A DNA stretch of 64,000 nucleotides from Pseudomonas fluorescens (lineage in GTDB: Bacteria > Pseudomonadota > Gammaproteobacteria > Pseudomonadales > Pseudomonadaceae). Below are positions 25,335 through 34,900 of this stretch, in pieces. The DNA lies in assembly GCF_902497745.1 (NCBI RefSeq), contig NZ_CABVHJ010000008.1, positions 16,929-80,928 on the forward strand, in the 5' to 3' direction. Position 1 is the first letter of the stretch; every line of letters begins with the position of its first letter. Made by a program: the position numbers and the translations under genes. The notes under the pieces are model-generated. The model was given only the letters and a program-made list of their open reading frames with translations, did no database searches and was not told where the DNA came from.

Positions 25335-26323
25335 CCCTGAGCCAACGCCTGCGCCGTGAGCCGCAGGCCTTCGAATGGTTGCAGGCGTTGCTGTTGCTCG
25401 AACGCGAGCAACCGCAGGCCGATCCACTCGGCAGCGGCACCTCGCCGCAGACCGAAGCGCTGAAACTGCGCGGGCCACTGACACCGGCGTTTGCCGCCAG
25501 CCAGATCGAAGCCCTGCACGAAGAGCCTGGCGAACCGCTGACACTCGACACACCGATATTCGGTCTCGGCGGCCCGGACGGCCCTCTCCCCTACGCCTAT
25601 CAGGATTGGCTGCAACAACGGGCGCGGGCCAAGGATCATGCACCGGCCGCGTTTCTCGATCTGTTCCAGCATCGCTTGCTCAGCCTGCTCTACAAAGTGA
25701 TGCGCAAACACCGGGTCGCGTTGGGTTTTGTCACGCCTGGGGCTTCGCCGGTGCAGGCGCAATTGCGCGCGCTGACCGGTTTGCTGCCCAAGGCCTTGCA
25801 GGAGCGCCAGGCTGTTCCCGACTGCGCCGTGCTCGCGTGCACGGCGTTGTTTGCCGATGGCCGTCGCTCGTTGGCGGGGTTCGCCGCGATTGTCCGCGAG
25901 CAGTTTGGCGTGCCGGTCGAATTGAGCGCTTACGAAGGTGCCTGGCGACAGATCCCGTCCGCCAGCCGCAGTGTGATGAAAGCCGGTGGACGCAACCTGC
26001 AACTGGGCCGCAGCGCCGTGGCTGGCACGCGGGTCTGGGATGAGCACGCCGGCATTCGCCTGACCCTCGGGCCGTTGCCATCGATACAGGCGGCGCGCTT
26101 TCTCCCGGATGGCGAAGCACACCCGGCACTGGCCAGCCTCGCCGGGTTGTATTTCGGCCCGGACCTGGACGTCAGGCTGGTGCTGCGGGTGCGCGGAGCC
26201 GGGCCGCTGAAACTCGCTCGCCAGACCCCGGTTCTGCTGAGCTGGAACGGCGGTTTGCAGCGTCAGGCCAGCCTCGGCGTGCAAACCATCGAAACCCGCC
26301 TTCGTCAGCTGGAGATCACCTGA
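25298..26323 (+). CDS. tssG: T6SS baseplate protein TssG
   Basis: This 341-residue protein is the wedge partner of TssF. Seen are RREPQAFEWLQALLLLERE, IFGLGGPDGPLPYAYQDWLQQRARAKDHAPAAFLDLFQHRLLSLLYK and PVELSAYEGAWRQIP. All are typical TssG blocks. Its start lies 37 bases inside the end of tssF and has AAGGAGG at 25283, inside the tssF coding sequence. Confidence 0.95.
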   Translation: MATPSRHAPVALTLSQRLRREPQAFEWLQALLLLEREQPQADPLGSGTSPQTEALKLRGPLTPAFAASQIEALHEEPGEPLTLDTPIFGLGGPDGPLPYAYQDWLQQRARAKDHAPAAFLDLFQHRLLSLLYKVMRKHRVALGFVTPGASPVQAQLRALTGLLPKALQERQAVPDCAVLACTALFADGRRSLAGFAAIVREQFGVPVELSAYEGAWRQIPSASRSVMKAGGRNLQLGRSAVAGTRVWDEHAGIRLTLGPLPSIQAARFLPDGEAHPALASLAGLYFGPDLDVRLVLRVRGAGPLKLARQTPVLLSWNGGLQRQASLGVQTIETRLRQLEIT

Positions 26324-26325
26324 AC

Positions 26326-28866
26326 ATGGAACTGGCCAGCCTGATCGGACGCCTCAACCCGGATAACCGCCGCGCCCTTGAGCGCGCCGCGCAGCGCTGT
26401 CTGCAACGCGGCCATCACTTTGTCGAGATCGAACATCTGTTGCTCGAGCTGCTCGACATCGAGGGCGGTGATTTGGCTTTTCTGCTGCCGCGTTTCGGCC
26501 TGGAACGTGATGCGCTCACGGCGGAGATCAACAAGGCGCTGGACCTGTTCAAGGCGGGCAGTACGCGCACGCCGGCGCTGTCGTCACACACCCTCGGTCT
26601 GCTCGAAGATGCAGTGGTGCAGGCCAGTGTGTTGGGGCTCGACAGTATTCGTTCCGGATTGCTGTTGTTGGCGTTGGTTGATCGCGATGAACGCCGCAGC
26701 TTGCTGCTCAACAGCGCCTCGTCGTTGCTGCGGATTCCCAAGGAAGCACTGCGCGCGAATCTGCTGGAATGGACGGAAAACTCTCGTGAGCATGTCGGTG
26801 CGCGTCCGGGTTCATCGGCCAATTCAGCCCCCCGCCGGGACTCGGTGCTCGATCAATACACCCAGGACCTGACGGCCGACGCGCATGCCGGACGCATTGA
26901 TCCAATCGTGGGTCGCGACGGTGAAATTCGCCAGTGCATCGACATTCTGCTGCGCCGTCGGCAAAACAATCCGATTCTGGTCGGCGCACCGGGTGTGGGT
27001 AAAACCGCCGTGGTCGAAGGCCTGGCCCTGCGCATCGCTGCCGGGGATGTGCCGCCGTCGTTGCAGGAAGTCAGCCTGCGGGTGCTCGACCTCGGTCTGT
27101 TGCAGGCCGGTGCCGGGGTCAAAGGTGAATTCGAACAGCGCTTGAAGGGCGTGATTGACGCGGTGCGCAGTGCCGACAAACCGATCATCCTGTTCATCGA
27201 CGAAGCCCACACCCTGATCGGTGCGGGCGGTGCCGAGGGTGGCAGCGATGCCGCCAACCTGCTGAAACCGGCGCTGGCCCGTGGCGAGTTGCGCACCCTC
27301 GCTGCCACGACGTGGATGGAATACAAAAAATATTTCGAGAAAGACCCTGCCCTCGCCCGCCGCTTTCAACTGGTGCAGGTTGAAGAACCGGACGAAATCA
27401 CTGCCGTGGAAATGCTTCGCGGCGTGGCCGCCAAACTTGAACAGCACCACGGCGTACAAGTGCTCGATGCCGCTATTCATGAAGCGGTGAAGCTCTCGCA
27501 CCGCTACATTTCCGGCCGCCAGTTACCGGACAAAGCCATCAGCGTGCTCGACACCGCGTGCGCCCGCGTCGCCCTCGGCCAGCATGATGTGCCGCCGCCG
27601 CTGGAGAGCCTGCGCCACCGCCAGCAAAGTCTGAAAGAAGAAGTCGAACGTCTGCGCCGCGAACAGGCCACCGGGCTGGACCACCGCGAACGCATCACGC
27701 TGCTGGAAAGTGAATCGAAGACCAATGTGCAAGCCATCCGCGAACTGGAAACCCGCTGGAGCGAAGAGCGCGTTGCCGTACGCGAGCTGCTCGATACCCG
27801 GCGCGAACTGCTGGCCTTGAGCGAACGTGCCGACAGCGACAAACCCGATGAAGCCACCGACAGCCGCATCGATCATCTCGCCGCCGAACTGTTGCGCCTG
27901 GAGGCCGGACTCGACGCGATTCGCCAGGACGATCCACTGGTGCCAGAGCAGGTCGACACCAAAACCGTCGCCGCCGTGATTGCCGGCTGGACCGGCATCC
28001 CCGTCGGCAAAATGCTCGCCGACGAAGCCCACGCCGTGCGCACTCTAGGCACACGCATGGGCCAACGCGTGATGGGCCAAAGCATCGCGCTCAATACCAT
28101 CGCACAACGTTTGCAGGCCTACCGCGCCGGACTTACCGACCCGCAAAAACCAGTGGGTGTGTTCCTGTTGGTCGGACCCACGGGCGTCGGTAAAACCGAA
28201 ACCGCTTATGCCTTGGCTGATGCGTTGTACGGCGGTGAACGCAACCTCATCAGTATCAATCTTTCCGAATATCAGGAAGCCCACACCGTCAGCCAACTCA
28301 AAGGCGCACCACCGGGTTATGTCGGTTATGGCAGCGGCGGCGTACTGACCGAAGCGGTGCGGCGCAAACCCTATTCGGTGGTGTTGCTCGATGAAATCGA
28401 GAAGGCGCACCCGGATGTGCTCGAGGCGTTCTACAACGTTTTCGATAAAGGCTTGATGGAGGACGGCACCGGGTTGGTGGTCGATTTCAAGAACACCGTG
28501 ATGCTCGCCACCAGCAACGTCGGCGCCGAACTGTTGCTCGATACCCCGGTTGCGCAACTCGGCTCCGAAGCCTTCAACGAAGCCCTGCACAAGGTCCTGC
28601 TGCAAGCCTTCCGCCCGGCATTTCTGGCGCGCATGACCGTGGTCGCGTATCGGCCACTGGATGAGCAGACACTGGAAGGGATTGTGCTGGCGAAACTGGA
28701 GAAATTGCGCGGGCGTTACAAGGCAGCGACCGGCAAGCAGTTCGAGTTCGATTCGGGAATTGTCAAAGCAGTGCTGGCCAAGTGCAGCGCGGCCGGCGCG
28801 CGGGATGTCGAGAATGTGTTGATGACGCAAGTAACCGGGAAACTGGCGGAGTGGGTGTTGGAGTAA
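26326..28866 (+). CDS. tssH: T6SS sheath-disassembly ATPase TssH (ClpV)
   Basis: This 846-residue AAA+ protein has the Clp N-domain (residues 1-150), a first AAA+ module with Walker A GAPGVGKT at 220-227, a coiled-coil M domain (about 430-530) and a second module with Walker A GPTGVGKT at 617-624. Walker B-like VVLLDEIEKAHPDV is also visible. ClpV extracts TssC from contracted sheaths for reuse. It begins 2 bases after the tssG stop, with GGAG near. The N-terminal domain binds TssC. Confidence 0.96.
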   Translation: MELASLIGRLNPDNRRALERAAQRCLQRGHHFVEIEHLLLELLDIEGGDLAFLLPRFGLERDALTAEINKALDLFKAGSTRTPALSSHTLGLLEDAVVQASVLGLDSIRSGLLLLALVDRDERRSLLLNSASSLLRIPKEALRANLLEWTENSREHVGARPGSSANSAPRRDSVLDQYTQDLTADAHAGRIDPIVGRDGEIRQCIDILLRRRQNNPILVGAPGVGKTAVVEGLALRIAAGDVPPSLQEVSLRVLDLGLLQAGAGVKGEFEQRLKGVIDAVRSADKPIILFIDEAHTLIGAGGAEGGSDAANLLKPALARGELRTLAATTWMEYKKYFEKDPALARRFQLVQVEEPDEITAVEMLRGVAAKLEQHHGVQVLDAAIHEAVKLSHRYISGRQLPDKAISVLDTACARVALGQHDVPPPLESLRHRQQSLKEEVERLRREQATGLDHRERITLLESESKTNVQAIRELETRWSEERVAVRELLDTRRELLALSERADSDKPDEATDSRIDHLAAELLRLEAGLDAIRQDDPLVPEQVDTKTVAAVIAGWTGIPVGKMLADEAHAVRTLGTRMGQRVMGQSIALNTIAQRLQAYRAGLTDPQKPVGVFLLVGPTGVGKTETAYALADALYGGERNLISINLSEYQEAHTVSQLKGAPPGYVGYGSGGVLTEAVRRKPYSVVLLDEIEKAHPDVLEAFYNVFDKGLMEDGTGLVVDFKNTVMLATSNVGAELLLDTPVAQLGSEAFNEALHKVLLQAFRPAFLARMTVVAYRPLDEQTLEGIVLAKLEKLRGRYKAATGKQFEFDSGIVKAVLAKCSAAGARDVENVLMTQVTGKLAEWVLE

Positions 28867-29002
28867 GGCCCGGGGTCCGCCACAAGTGCACGATAACCGT
28901 GATGAAAGAAAGGCGCTCGTCCAAAACTGACAAGGATAAAGTCATGAAAAAAAGCCTGTCCCCATTTTGGCGCCACTGAATCTTGCAAGAGGAATTATCA
29001 AA

Positions 29003-29485
29003 ATGTCTGCAACAAGTGTCTGGAGCTGCATTCAATCCTATCGCACCAGCAAAGCCCAGGATCTGGAGCGTTTATTCGTGTCGCAAGCCAAGATAATCGA
29101 ATGTCTGGAAGGCTACAGCGGAAAAGATGAATATCACGGACATGAATCAGGTGCTGCAGGTGGCCCAGAGTCGCCAGCAGCGACTATAAACCTTAATCGT
29201 GCGATCGCTTTCCTGGAACAAAACAAACCAACCATTGCGCAGGAAGAGAAAAAGTCTAACAGCATGAACCACCTTCAAAAGAAAAGCCTGAGTCAGACAG
29301 ATACGCTTATAAACATAATAAGAACCAATAATGACCTGGGAGCGATCCCTGCACTGCTTCATGCGAAAGCCACCGAACTGAAAACCGAGCAACCCTGGCA
29401 TTCAATGCGGCTCGTCTGGGCCGAGTTCGAAAACAAGTATCGACTGAAGAAAAACAAGAAGCCCCTCAAATCAAGCTACCAATGA
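29003..29485 (+). CDS. Unknown protein between tssH and vgrG
   Basis: This 160-residue protein starts at ATG 29003 after AGAGGA; the open frame extends 36 bases upstream. It has no signal peptide or membrane helix. The middle is charged and polar (EEKKSNSMNHLQKKSLSQTD) and the C-terminus is basic (KYRLKKNKKPLKSSYQ). It is more AT-rich than tssH and vgrG. I do not recognise a family. Its position between clpV and vgrG, 40 bases before vgrG, would fit a T6SS accessory or cargo-related protein. That is inference from place only. Confidence 0.65.
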   Translation: MSATSVWSCIQSYRTSKAQDLERLFVSQAKIIECLEGYSGKDEYHGHESGAAGGPESPAATINLNRAIAFLEQNKPTIAQEEKKSNSMNHLQKKSLSQTDTLINIIRTNNDLGAIPALLHAKATELKTEQPWHSMRLVWAEFENKYRLKKNKKPLKSSYQ

Positions 29486-29525
29486 TCAGAAAAACGCGAT
29501 CAGTTCCATTGAATGAAGGTGCTCA

Positions 29526-31535
29526 ATGCCCCGCTCAATCGACAGCAATACCACCCTGTCCCTCACCGCCCCCTCGCTGTCGGCGCTTTATCCTGAATCG
29601 CTATCGGGTGAAGAAGCGCTCAATGCACTCGGTTCGCAAACCCTTAACGGCCTCAATGACGGCGCGTCCCTCACCCTGAGCAACGCCGTCGCCACCCACC
29701 TCACCACCACGTTTCACAACGACGCCCAACTACGCCCGTTCGACGCACTGGTCGCCGAGATCCGCCAACTTCCCGCCGACGCCACCGCCGAACGCTATCA
29801 GCTTCTATTAAGACCATGGCTATGGTGGCTGAAGCTGGCCAGCAACAACCGCGTGTTCCAGAACCTCGCGACCTCGGACATCGTCAGCACCATCTTCAAG
29901 GCCCACGGCTTCAGCGATTTCAAGCTGTCGCTGACCGGCAGCTATACGCCACGCGAGTACTGCGTGCAGTACGGTGAAACGGATTTCGCGTTCGTCTCAC
30001 GGTTGTTGGAAGAGGAAGGAATTTTCTGGTTTTTCACCCACGAGGACGGCAAACACACGCTGGTGCTCGGCGACAGCAACGACGCCTTCGTGCCGATCCC
30101 CAACGGGCCGACGGTCAATTACCTGGGCCAGGGCTTGGGCGAACGTGAATTGCATGGCATCCGTTCCGGCCAAGTCTGTTTGCAAGCCGTGGCCGGGGTG
30201 TATCGGGCGACGGATTATGAGTTCACTACGCCGACAACCTCACTGTACGACCAGGCCGAAGCCGTGGCCGGCCCCCTGACAATTTATGAGCATCCGGGCG
30301 GTTATAACGCCAAGGCGCGTGGCGATATGTTGACCAAACAACGCGTCGACGGCTTACGCAGCGAGGAAAAACGCTTTGTCGGTGAAAGCGACTGTCGCTG
30401 GTTGATTCCGGGGCACTGGTTCACCCTCGGTGGTCACGACGATGCAAGCCTGAACATTGATTGGGTCGTCACGCGGGTCACCCATGACGCCAGCCACGAA
30501 AGTTATCGCAACCGCTTCGAAGCGATCCCCAAAGCCACGCCGTTTCGCCCGCAACGTTTGACGCCAAAGCCGCGCATGCATCCGCAGACAGCCATTGTCG
30601 TGGGCAAATCCGGCGAGGAAATCTGGACCGATGAATACGGCCGGATCAAGTTGCAGTTTCCGTGGGATCGCGACGGCAAGAATGACGAAACCAGCTCCTG
30701 CTGGGTACGCGTGGTGTTGCCGTGGAGTGGCAAGGGGTTCGGCATGCAGTTCATCCCGCGCATCGGCCAGGAAGTCATCGTCACGTTTATCGACGGTGAT
30801 CCGGACCGGCCACTGGTCACCGGTTGCGTTTATAACGGCGACAACGCCCTGCCCTATGCCCTCCCGGCCAATCAGACGCAATCGGGAATCAAGACCCAGT
30901 CATCCAAGGGTGGCGGCGGTTTCAACGAGCTGCGCTTCGAAGACAAAAAGGACGCGGAAGAACTGTTCTTGCAGGCGCAGAAGGATTTCAACATCAACGT
31001 CCTCAACGACACCACTGCCACCGTCGGCCACGACGAAACCCTCACCGTGCAGAACGCGCGCACCCGCACAGTGAAGGACGGCGACGAGACGGTGACGCTG
31101 GAAAAAGGCAAACGCAGCGTGACCATTCAGACCGGCAGCGACAGTCTCGATGTAAAGGACAGCCGCACGGTGAAAGTCGGCGCCGACCAGAACCACAGTA
31201 CCGGCGGCAATTTCACCGACAAAGTCACAGGCGATTACAGCCTGACGGTCGACGGCAACCTGACGATCAAGGTCAGCGGCACCCTGACCCTGCAAAGTGG
31301 CGGCAGTTTCACAATCAAAAGCGGCGCCGACCTGGCCACCGAGGCCAGCACCTCGATCACCCACAAGGCTGGAACGGCCTTGACCAATCAGGCCGGAACT
31401 TCACTGGACAACAAGGCCGGCACGACGCTGACCAACGACGCCGGCATCAGCCTGACCAACAAGGGCGCCGCCTCGCAGACCGTGGATGGCGGCGGCATGC
31501 TGACCATCAAGGGCGGTCTGGTGCAGGTCAACTGA
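29526..31535 (+). CDS. T6SS spike protein VgrG (main locus)
   Basis: This 669-residue VgrG has the gp27-like base (residues 1-340), the gp5 OB-fold (EEIWTDEYGRIKLQFPWDRDG), the FIPRIGQEVIVTFIDGDPDRPLVTGCVYN block and the beta-helical needle. The needle ends in 8-residue repeats of the type LTNxAGTS and a final DGGGMLTIKGGLVQVN. No C-terminal effector domain is seen. The N-terminal region is short for a VgrG but its key blocks are present. It follows the unknown gene at 29003 and precedes a MORN-repeat gene. Confidence 0.94.
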   Translation: MPRSIDSNTTLSLTAPSLSALYPESLSGEEALNALGSQTLNGLNDGASLTLSNAVATHLTTTFHNDAQLRPFDALVAEIRQLPADATAERYQLLLRPWLWWLKLASNNRVFQNLATSDIVSTIFKAHGFSDFKLSLTGSYTPREYCVQYGETDFAFVSRLLEEEGIFWFFTHEDGKHTLVLGDSNDAFVPIPNGPTVNYLGQGLGERELHGIRSGQVCLQAVAGVYRATDYEFTTPTTSLYDQAEAVAGPLTIYEHPGGYNAKARGDMLTKQRVDGLRSEEKRFVGESDCRWLIPGHWFTLGGHDDASLNIDWVVTRVTHDASHESYRNRFEAIPKATPFRPQRLTPKPRMHPQTAIVVGKSGEEIWTDEYGRIKLQFPWDRDGKNDETSSCWVRVVLPWSGKGFGMQFIPRIGQEVIVTFIDGDPDRPLVTGCVYNGDNALPYALPANQTQSGIKTQSSKGGGGFNELRFEDKKDAEELFLQAQKDFNINVLNDTTATVGHDETLTVQNARTRTVKDGDETVTLEKGKRSVTIQTGSDSLDVKDSRTVKVGADQNHSTGGNFTDKVTGDYSLTVDGNLTIKVSGTLTLQSGGSFTIKSGADLATEASTSITHKAGTALTNQAGTSLDNKAGTTLTNDAGISLTNKGAASQTVDGGGMLTIKGGLVQVN

Positions 31536-31547
31536 CAAGGAGCAGCC

Positions 31548-32090
31548 ATGGCGATCACACCGCTGGATCTTCAGCAGAATGACAAACAGCTCAAGGGGCG
31601 CTTGCAGGACGGTCAACTCGATGGCCCGTTGAACATCAAGGATGACGGGCGCAAACAGGCGGATCTGCATTACAGCCAGGGCGAGCTGCAAGGCACGTCA
31701 TTGCTCTATCACCCCAACGGCAAGGTCTCGGCGCAGATGCCGTTTGTGCGCGACAAACTGCAAGGCGTGGCGAGTTTTTACGCTCCGGAGGGTTTTCTCC
31801 AGCGCAAGGCGACGTATCGACGTGGGCTGCTGCATGGGGAGGCATTCAACTATTTCCCTGATGGCCAGGTGGCTGAGGCTGAGTTCTATCGCGATGGCGT
31901 ACGTGAGGGGCGTTATCAGCGCTTTCATCCGAATGGCAAACCAGCGCTGGAAGCACGCTATGTGAACGGGCAATTGCTGGAGCCGGAGCAAGGGTTTGCC
32001 GACGACGGGCGGCCGCTGGGTGCGGACGGCAAACCGATTTCACGGGTGCGCTGGTGGTATCGGCAGTGGGCGGATCCGCAGCAGGCCTGA
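31548..32090 (+). CDS. MORN-repeat protein downstream of vgrG
   Basis: This 180-residue protein contains about five MORN/YwqK-type repeats (for example GTSLLYHPNGKVSAQMPFVRDKLQG, GEAFNYFPDGQVAEAEFYRDGVREG, GRYQRFHPNGKPALEARYVNGQL). It has no signal peptide. Databases often call such proteins YwqK-family antitoxins, but no toxin domain is adjacent. It starts 12 bases after vgrG with AAGGAG, so it is co-transcribed. An immunity or cargo-adaptor role is possible but not shown. Confidence 0.75.
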   Translation: MAITPLDLQQNDKQLKGRLQDGQLDGPLNIKDDGRKQADLHYSQGELQGTSLLYHPNGKVSAQMPFVRDKLQGVASFYAPEGFLQRKATYRRGLLHGEAFNYFPDGQVAEAEFYRDGVREGRYQRFHPNGKPALEARYVNGQLLEPEQGFADDGRPLGADGKPISRVRWWYRQWADPQQA

Positions 32091-32104
32091 GAACCTTGAA
32101 GAGC

Positions 32105-32410
32105 CCCTCACCTAGCCCTCTCCCCGAGGGAGAGGGAACTGATCGGGGGATATTGAAGAGGTACGCCGACGTGAAGGATATGCAGAGAATCCACAATCGA
32201 CTCGGTCGTTCAGATCGACAGATTTTTGGGAACACCTCGGTCGGCTCCCTCCCTGGGGGAGAGGGAACTGATCGAGGGGAGATTGGCGAGTTACGCCGAC
32301 GTCTAAGACATGTTTTGAATCCATAATCGACTCGGTCGTTCAGGTCGATGTATCTCGGCAGACACCTCGGTCGGCTCCCTCTCCCTCCGGAAGAGGGCTG
32401 GGGTGAGGGG
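32105..32410. repeat. Tandem repeat element with terminal inverted repeats
   Basis: The ends CCCCTCACC...AGCCCTCT (32105) and AGAGGGCTGGGGTGAGGGG (ending 32410) are inverted copies. Between them a roughly 129-base unit, starting GGAGAGGGAACTGATCG at 32129 and 32258, is present twice with about 80% identity. It fills most of the 347-base gap between the MORN gene and the PAAR-like gene. I see no coding sequence in it. It looks like a non-autonomous repeat. Confidence 0.7.
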
Positions 32411-32437
32411 CGGCGGTATTCGGATAAACGCCAAACG

Positions 32438-32833
32438 TCAGGGAATAAGCATCTGCATCTGCCCCGGCATCGCAATCTTGATCACCCCCGCCCAATTGCA
32501 CATCAACGTTGAGTTGGCATCAATCGCTGGCATCCCGCCCAGCAATAACGTCGGCGCGCCACCGGGAATCCACGGTGTGGCCGTCGCCGGTATACACGGC
32601 ATCGGCGTCAACACCCCCAACGCGGCCGCCGTCGCAGCGGCCACCATCGGGTTGGCCAGGCTCATGCACACGCCAAACGGCAGGATATTCACCAACGGGA
32701 TGTGATCCATGATGTTCGCCGCCGGCATCCCGCCGGTCAGCGTGCGGTTGACCGGCAATACGTTGAGCATCGACGGCGCGGCGCCGAAGCTGCACTGCAA
32801 CGTGGCCGTGGCACAGACTTGCGGACAGCCCAT
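32438..32833 (-). CDS. PAAR-like protein (DUF4280)
   Basis: This 131-residue protein matches DUF4280, a PAAR-like family: CSFGAAPSMLNVLPVNRTLTGG, NIMDHIPLVNILPFGVCMSLANP and the C-terminal MCNWAGVIKI with conserved Cys and Gly. Such proteins cap the VgrG tip and can carry effectors. No toxin domain extends it here. The open frame reaches 32860, but ATG 32833 follows AAGGAG. It lies convergent to the vgrG-MORN unit, unlike most loci where PAAR follows vgrG on the same strand. Confidence 0.85.
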   Translation of the reverse strand: MGCPQVCATATLQCSFGAAPSMLNVLPVNRTLTGGMPAANIMDHIPLVNILPFGVCMSLANPMVAAATAAALGVLTPMPCIPATATPWIPGGAPTLLLGGMPAIDANSTLMCNWAGVIKIAMPGQMQMLIP

Positions 32834-33023
32834 TTCAAAGCTCCTTTTCGACCATGGCATACCCGCTAAACCTTAGTCTGCCGCAGCCCGTCGCGCACAT
32901 TCCCAAAGGTGATTATCCGGCAACACGCTAACCTATAAGACCGACCCGCGCTTGTGACCGCCCGAGCGCCCCATTAGATTAGCCAATGATGTCTGGCCTC
33001 CAAAATAAGCAGAAGGGATAAGC

Positions 33024-34091
33024 ATGGCGCTTACTGACCAGTCCACCCGTATCCGCTCTGGCGAAGAACTCGATGCCAGCCTGATCGATCCGTACCTCAA
33101 GGCACATATTCCGGGCCTGAGCGGCCTGCCTGCGATCAGCCAGTTCCCCGGTGGTGCGTCGAACCTGACCTACCTGCTGGAATACCCGGAACAGGAATTC
33201 GTCCTGCGCCGTCCGCCGTTCGGCCACAAGGCCAAATCGGCCCACGACATGGGCCGCGAATTCCGCATCCTCAATCAATTGCGCGACGGCTTCCCGTATT
33301 GCCCGAAAGCCTACGTGCACTGCACCGACGAATCGGTGATCGGCGCCGAGTTCTATGTGATGGAACGGGTCAAAGGGATCATCCTGCGCTCGGAACTACC
33401 GCCGGAACTGGGCCTCGATTCGGCAAAAACCGAAGCCTTGTGCAAAAGCTTCATCGACCGTTTCGTTGAACTGCACCGCGTCGACTACAACGCCTGCGGC
33501 CTCGGCGACCTGGGCAAGCCGGAAGGCTACGTTGCCCGCCAGATCAAAGGCTGGAGCGAGCGCTATGAGAAAGCCCTGACTCCGGATGCGCCGCACTGGG
33601 AAAAGGTCAAAGCCTGGCTCAACGACAAGATGCCGGCCGACCACCCGACGTCGAGCATCGTCCACAACGACTACCGCTTCGACAATGTCATTCTCGACCC
33701 GCAAAACCCGATGCAGATCATCGGCGTGCTCGACTGGGAACTGACCACCCTGGGCGACCCGCTGATGGACCTGGGCAACACCCTCGCGTATTGGATAGAG
33801 GCGGACGACCCGGCGCCGGTGCAACTGATGCGCCGCCAGCCGAGCCATGCGCCGGGCATGCTCACCCGCCGTGAGTTCGTCGATTACTACGCCGAACGCT
33901 CGGGCATCCAGATCGACAACTTCGACTTCTACTACACCTACGGCCTGTTCCGTCTGGCCGGCATCGTGCAGCAGATCTACTACCGCTTCTACCATGGCCA
34001 GACCCAGGACAAACGCTTCGCGCAGTTCATTCACATGAACAAACTGCTGGAGCAGATGAGCCTGCAAGTCATTGCGAAATCGAGCCTCTGA
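33024..34091 (+). CDS. Phosphotransferase-family protein (ACAD10/APH-like)
   Basis: This 355-residue protein belongs to the aminoglycoside phosphotransferase/choline kinase-like fold. Visible motifs are FPGGASNLTYLLEYPEQEFVLRRPP (nucleotide loop and lysine/arginine strand), the catalytic SSIVHNDYRFDNVILD (HxDxxxxN) and DWELTTLGDPLMDLG. Members beside acyl-CoA dehydrogenase genes are thought to phosphorylate hydroxyacyl-type substrates. Here it precedes a short-chain dehydrogenase by 23 bases. Start after AAGGGA. Function is inferred from the family only. Confidence 0.88.
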   Translation: MALTDQSTRIRSGEELDASLIDPYLKAHIPGLSGLPAISQFPGGASNLTYLLEYPEQEFVLRRPPFGHKAKSAHDMGREFRILNQLRDGFPYCPKAYVHCTDESVIGAEFYVMERVKGIILRSELPPELGLDSAKTEALCKSFIDRFVELHRVDYNACGLGDLGKPEGYVARQIKGWSERYEKALTPDAPHWEKVKAWLNDKMPADHPTSSIVHNDYRFDNVILDPQNPMQIIGVLDWELTTLGDPLMDLGNTLAYWIEADDPAPVQLMRRQPSHAPGMLTRREFVDYYAERSGIQIDNFDFYYTYGLFRLAGIVQQIYYRFYHGQTQDKRFAQFIHMNKLLEQMSLQVIAKSSL

Positions 34092-34114
34092 CGGCCCACA
34101 CCAAGGAACCCTTA

Positions 34115-34882
34115 ATGTCCAAGACTCAGTTGTTCGACCTCGACGGCAAGATCGCTTTCGTTTCCGGCGCCAGCCGTGGCATCGGTGAAGCCATCGCCAA
34201 ACTGTTGGCCCAGCAAGGGGCCCACGTGATCGTCTCGAGCCGCAAACTCGACGGCTGCCAACACGTGGCCGACGCGATCATTGCTGCGGGCGGCAAGGCT
34301 ACAGCTGTGGCCTGCCACATCGGTGAAATGGAACAGATTGCCCAAGTATTCGCCGGGATCAAGGAACAGTTCGGCCGCCTCGACATTCTGGTCAACAATG
34401 CTGCGACCAACCCGCAATTCTGCAACGTGCTGGACACTGACCTGAGCGCGTTCCAGAAGACTGTCGACGTGAACATTCGCGGCTACTTCTTCATGTCGGT
34501 CGAAGCCGGCAAACTGATGCGCGAAAACGGTGGCGGCAGCATCATCAACGTTGCGTCGATCAACGGCATTTCGCCGGGGATCTTCCAGGGCATCTACTCG
34601 GTGACCAAAGCGGCGGTGATCAACATGACCAAGGTCTTCGCCAAGGAATGCGCGCAGTTCGGCATCCGCTGCAACGCCCTGCTGCCGGGCCTGACCGACA
34701 CCAAGTTCGCCTCGGCACTGGTGAAAAACGATGCGATTCTCAAGCAGGCGCTGACACAGATTCCGCTCAAGCGTGTGGCCGATCCGAGTGAAATGGCCGG
34801 TGCGGTGTTGTACCTGGCCAGTGATGCGTCGAGCTACACCACCGGGGTTGCGCTGAATGTCGACGGTGGGTTCTTGTCCTGA
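34115..34882 (+). CDS. Short-chain dehydrogenase/reductase
   Basis: This 255-residue protein is a classical SDR. It shows the cofactor motif GASRGIGEA (residues 16-24), NNAATNPQ, the catalytic Ser in NVASINGIS and the YSVTKAA (YxxxK) motif. A C-terminal Gly-rich tail ends GGFLS. Likely NADP-dependent because the region after strand 2 carries SSRKLDG. The partner gene 23 bases upstream encodes a phosphotransferase, so the two may act on one hydroxyacyl substrate. A REP pair follows. Confidence 0.92.
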   Translation: MSKTQLFDLDGKIAFVSGASRGIGEAIAKLLAQQGAHVIVSSRKLDGCQHVADAIIAAGGKATAVACHIGEMEQIAQVFAGIKEQFGRLDILVNNAATNPQFCNVLDTDLSAFQKTVDVNIRGYFFMSVEAGKLMRENGGGSIINVASINGISPGIFQGIYSVTKAAVINMTKVFAKECAQFGIRCNALLPGLTDTKFASALVKNDAILKQALTQIPLKRVADPSEMAGAVLYLASDASSYTTGVALNVDGGFLS

Positions 34883-34900
34883 TCCCGGGCAAATGATTAA

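Noticed and set aside
28901..28978. Short frame (25 codons, or 11 from an internal ATG) between tssH and the unknown gene
   Set aside because: An AAGGATAA lies before the internal ATG, but there is no domain and the length is too short to support; may be a remnant.
31846..32475. 209-codon minus-strand frame across the repeat element
   Set aside because: Runs through tandem repeats and the end of the MORN gene; composition is not protein-like.
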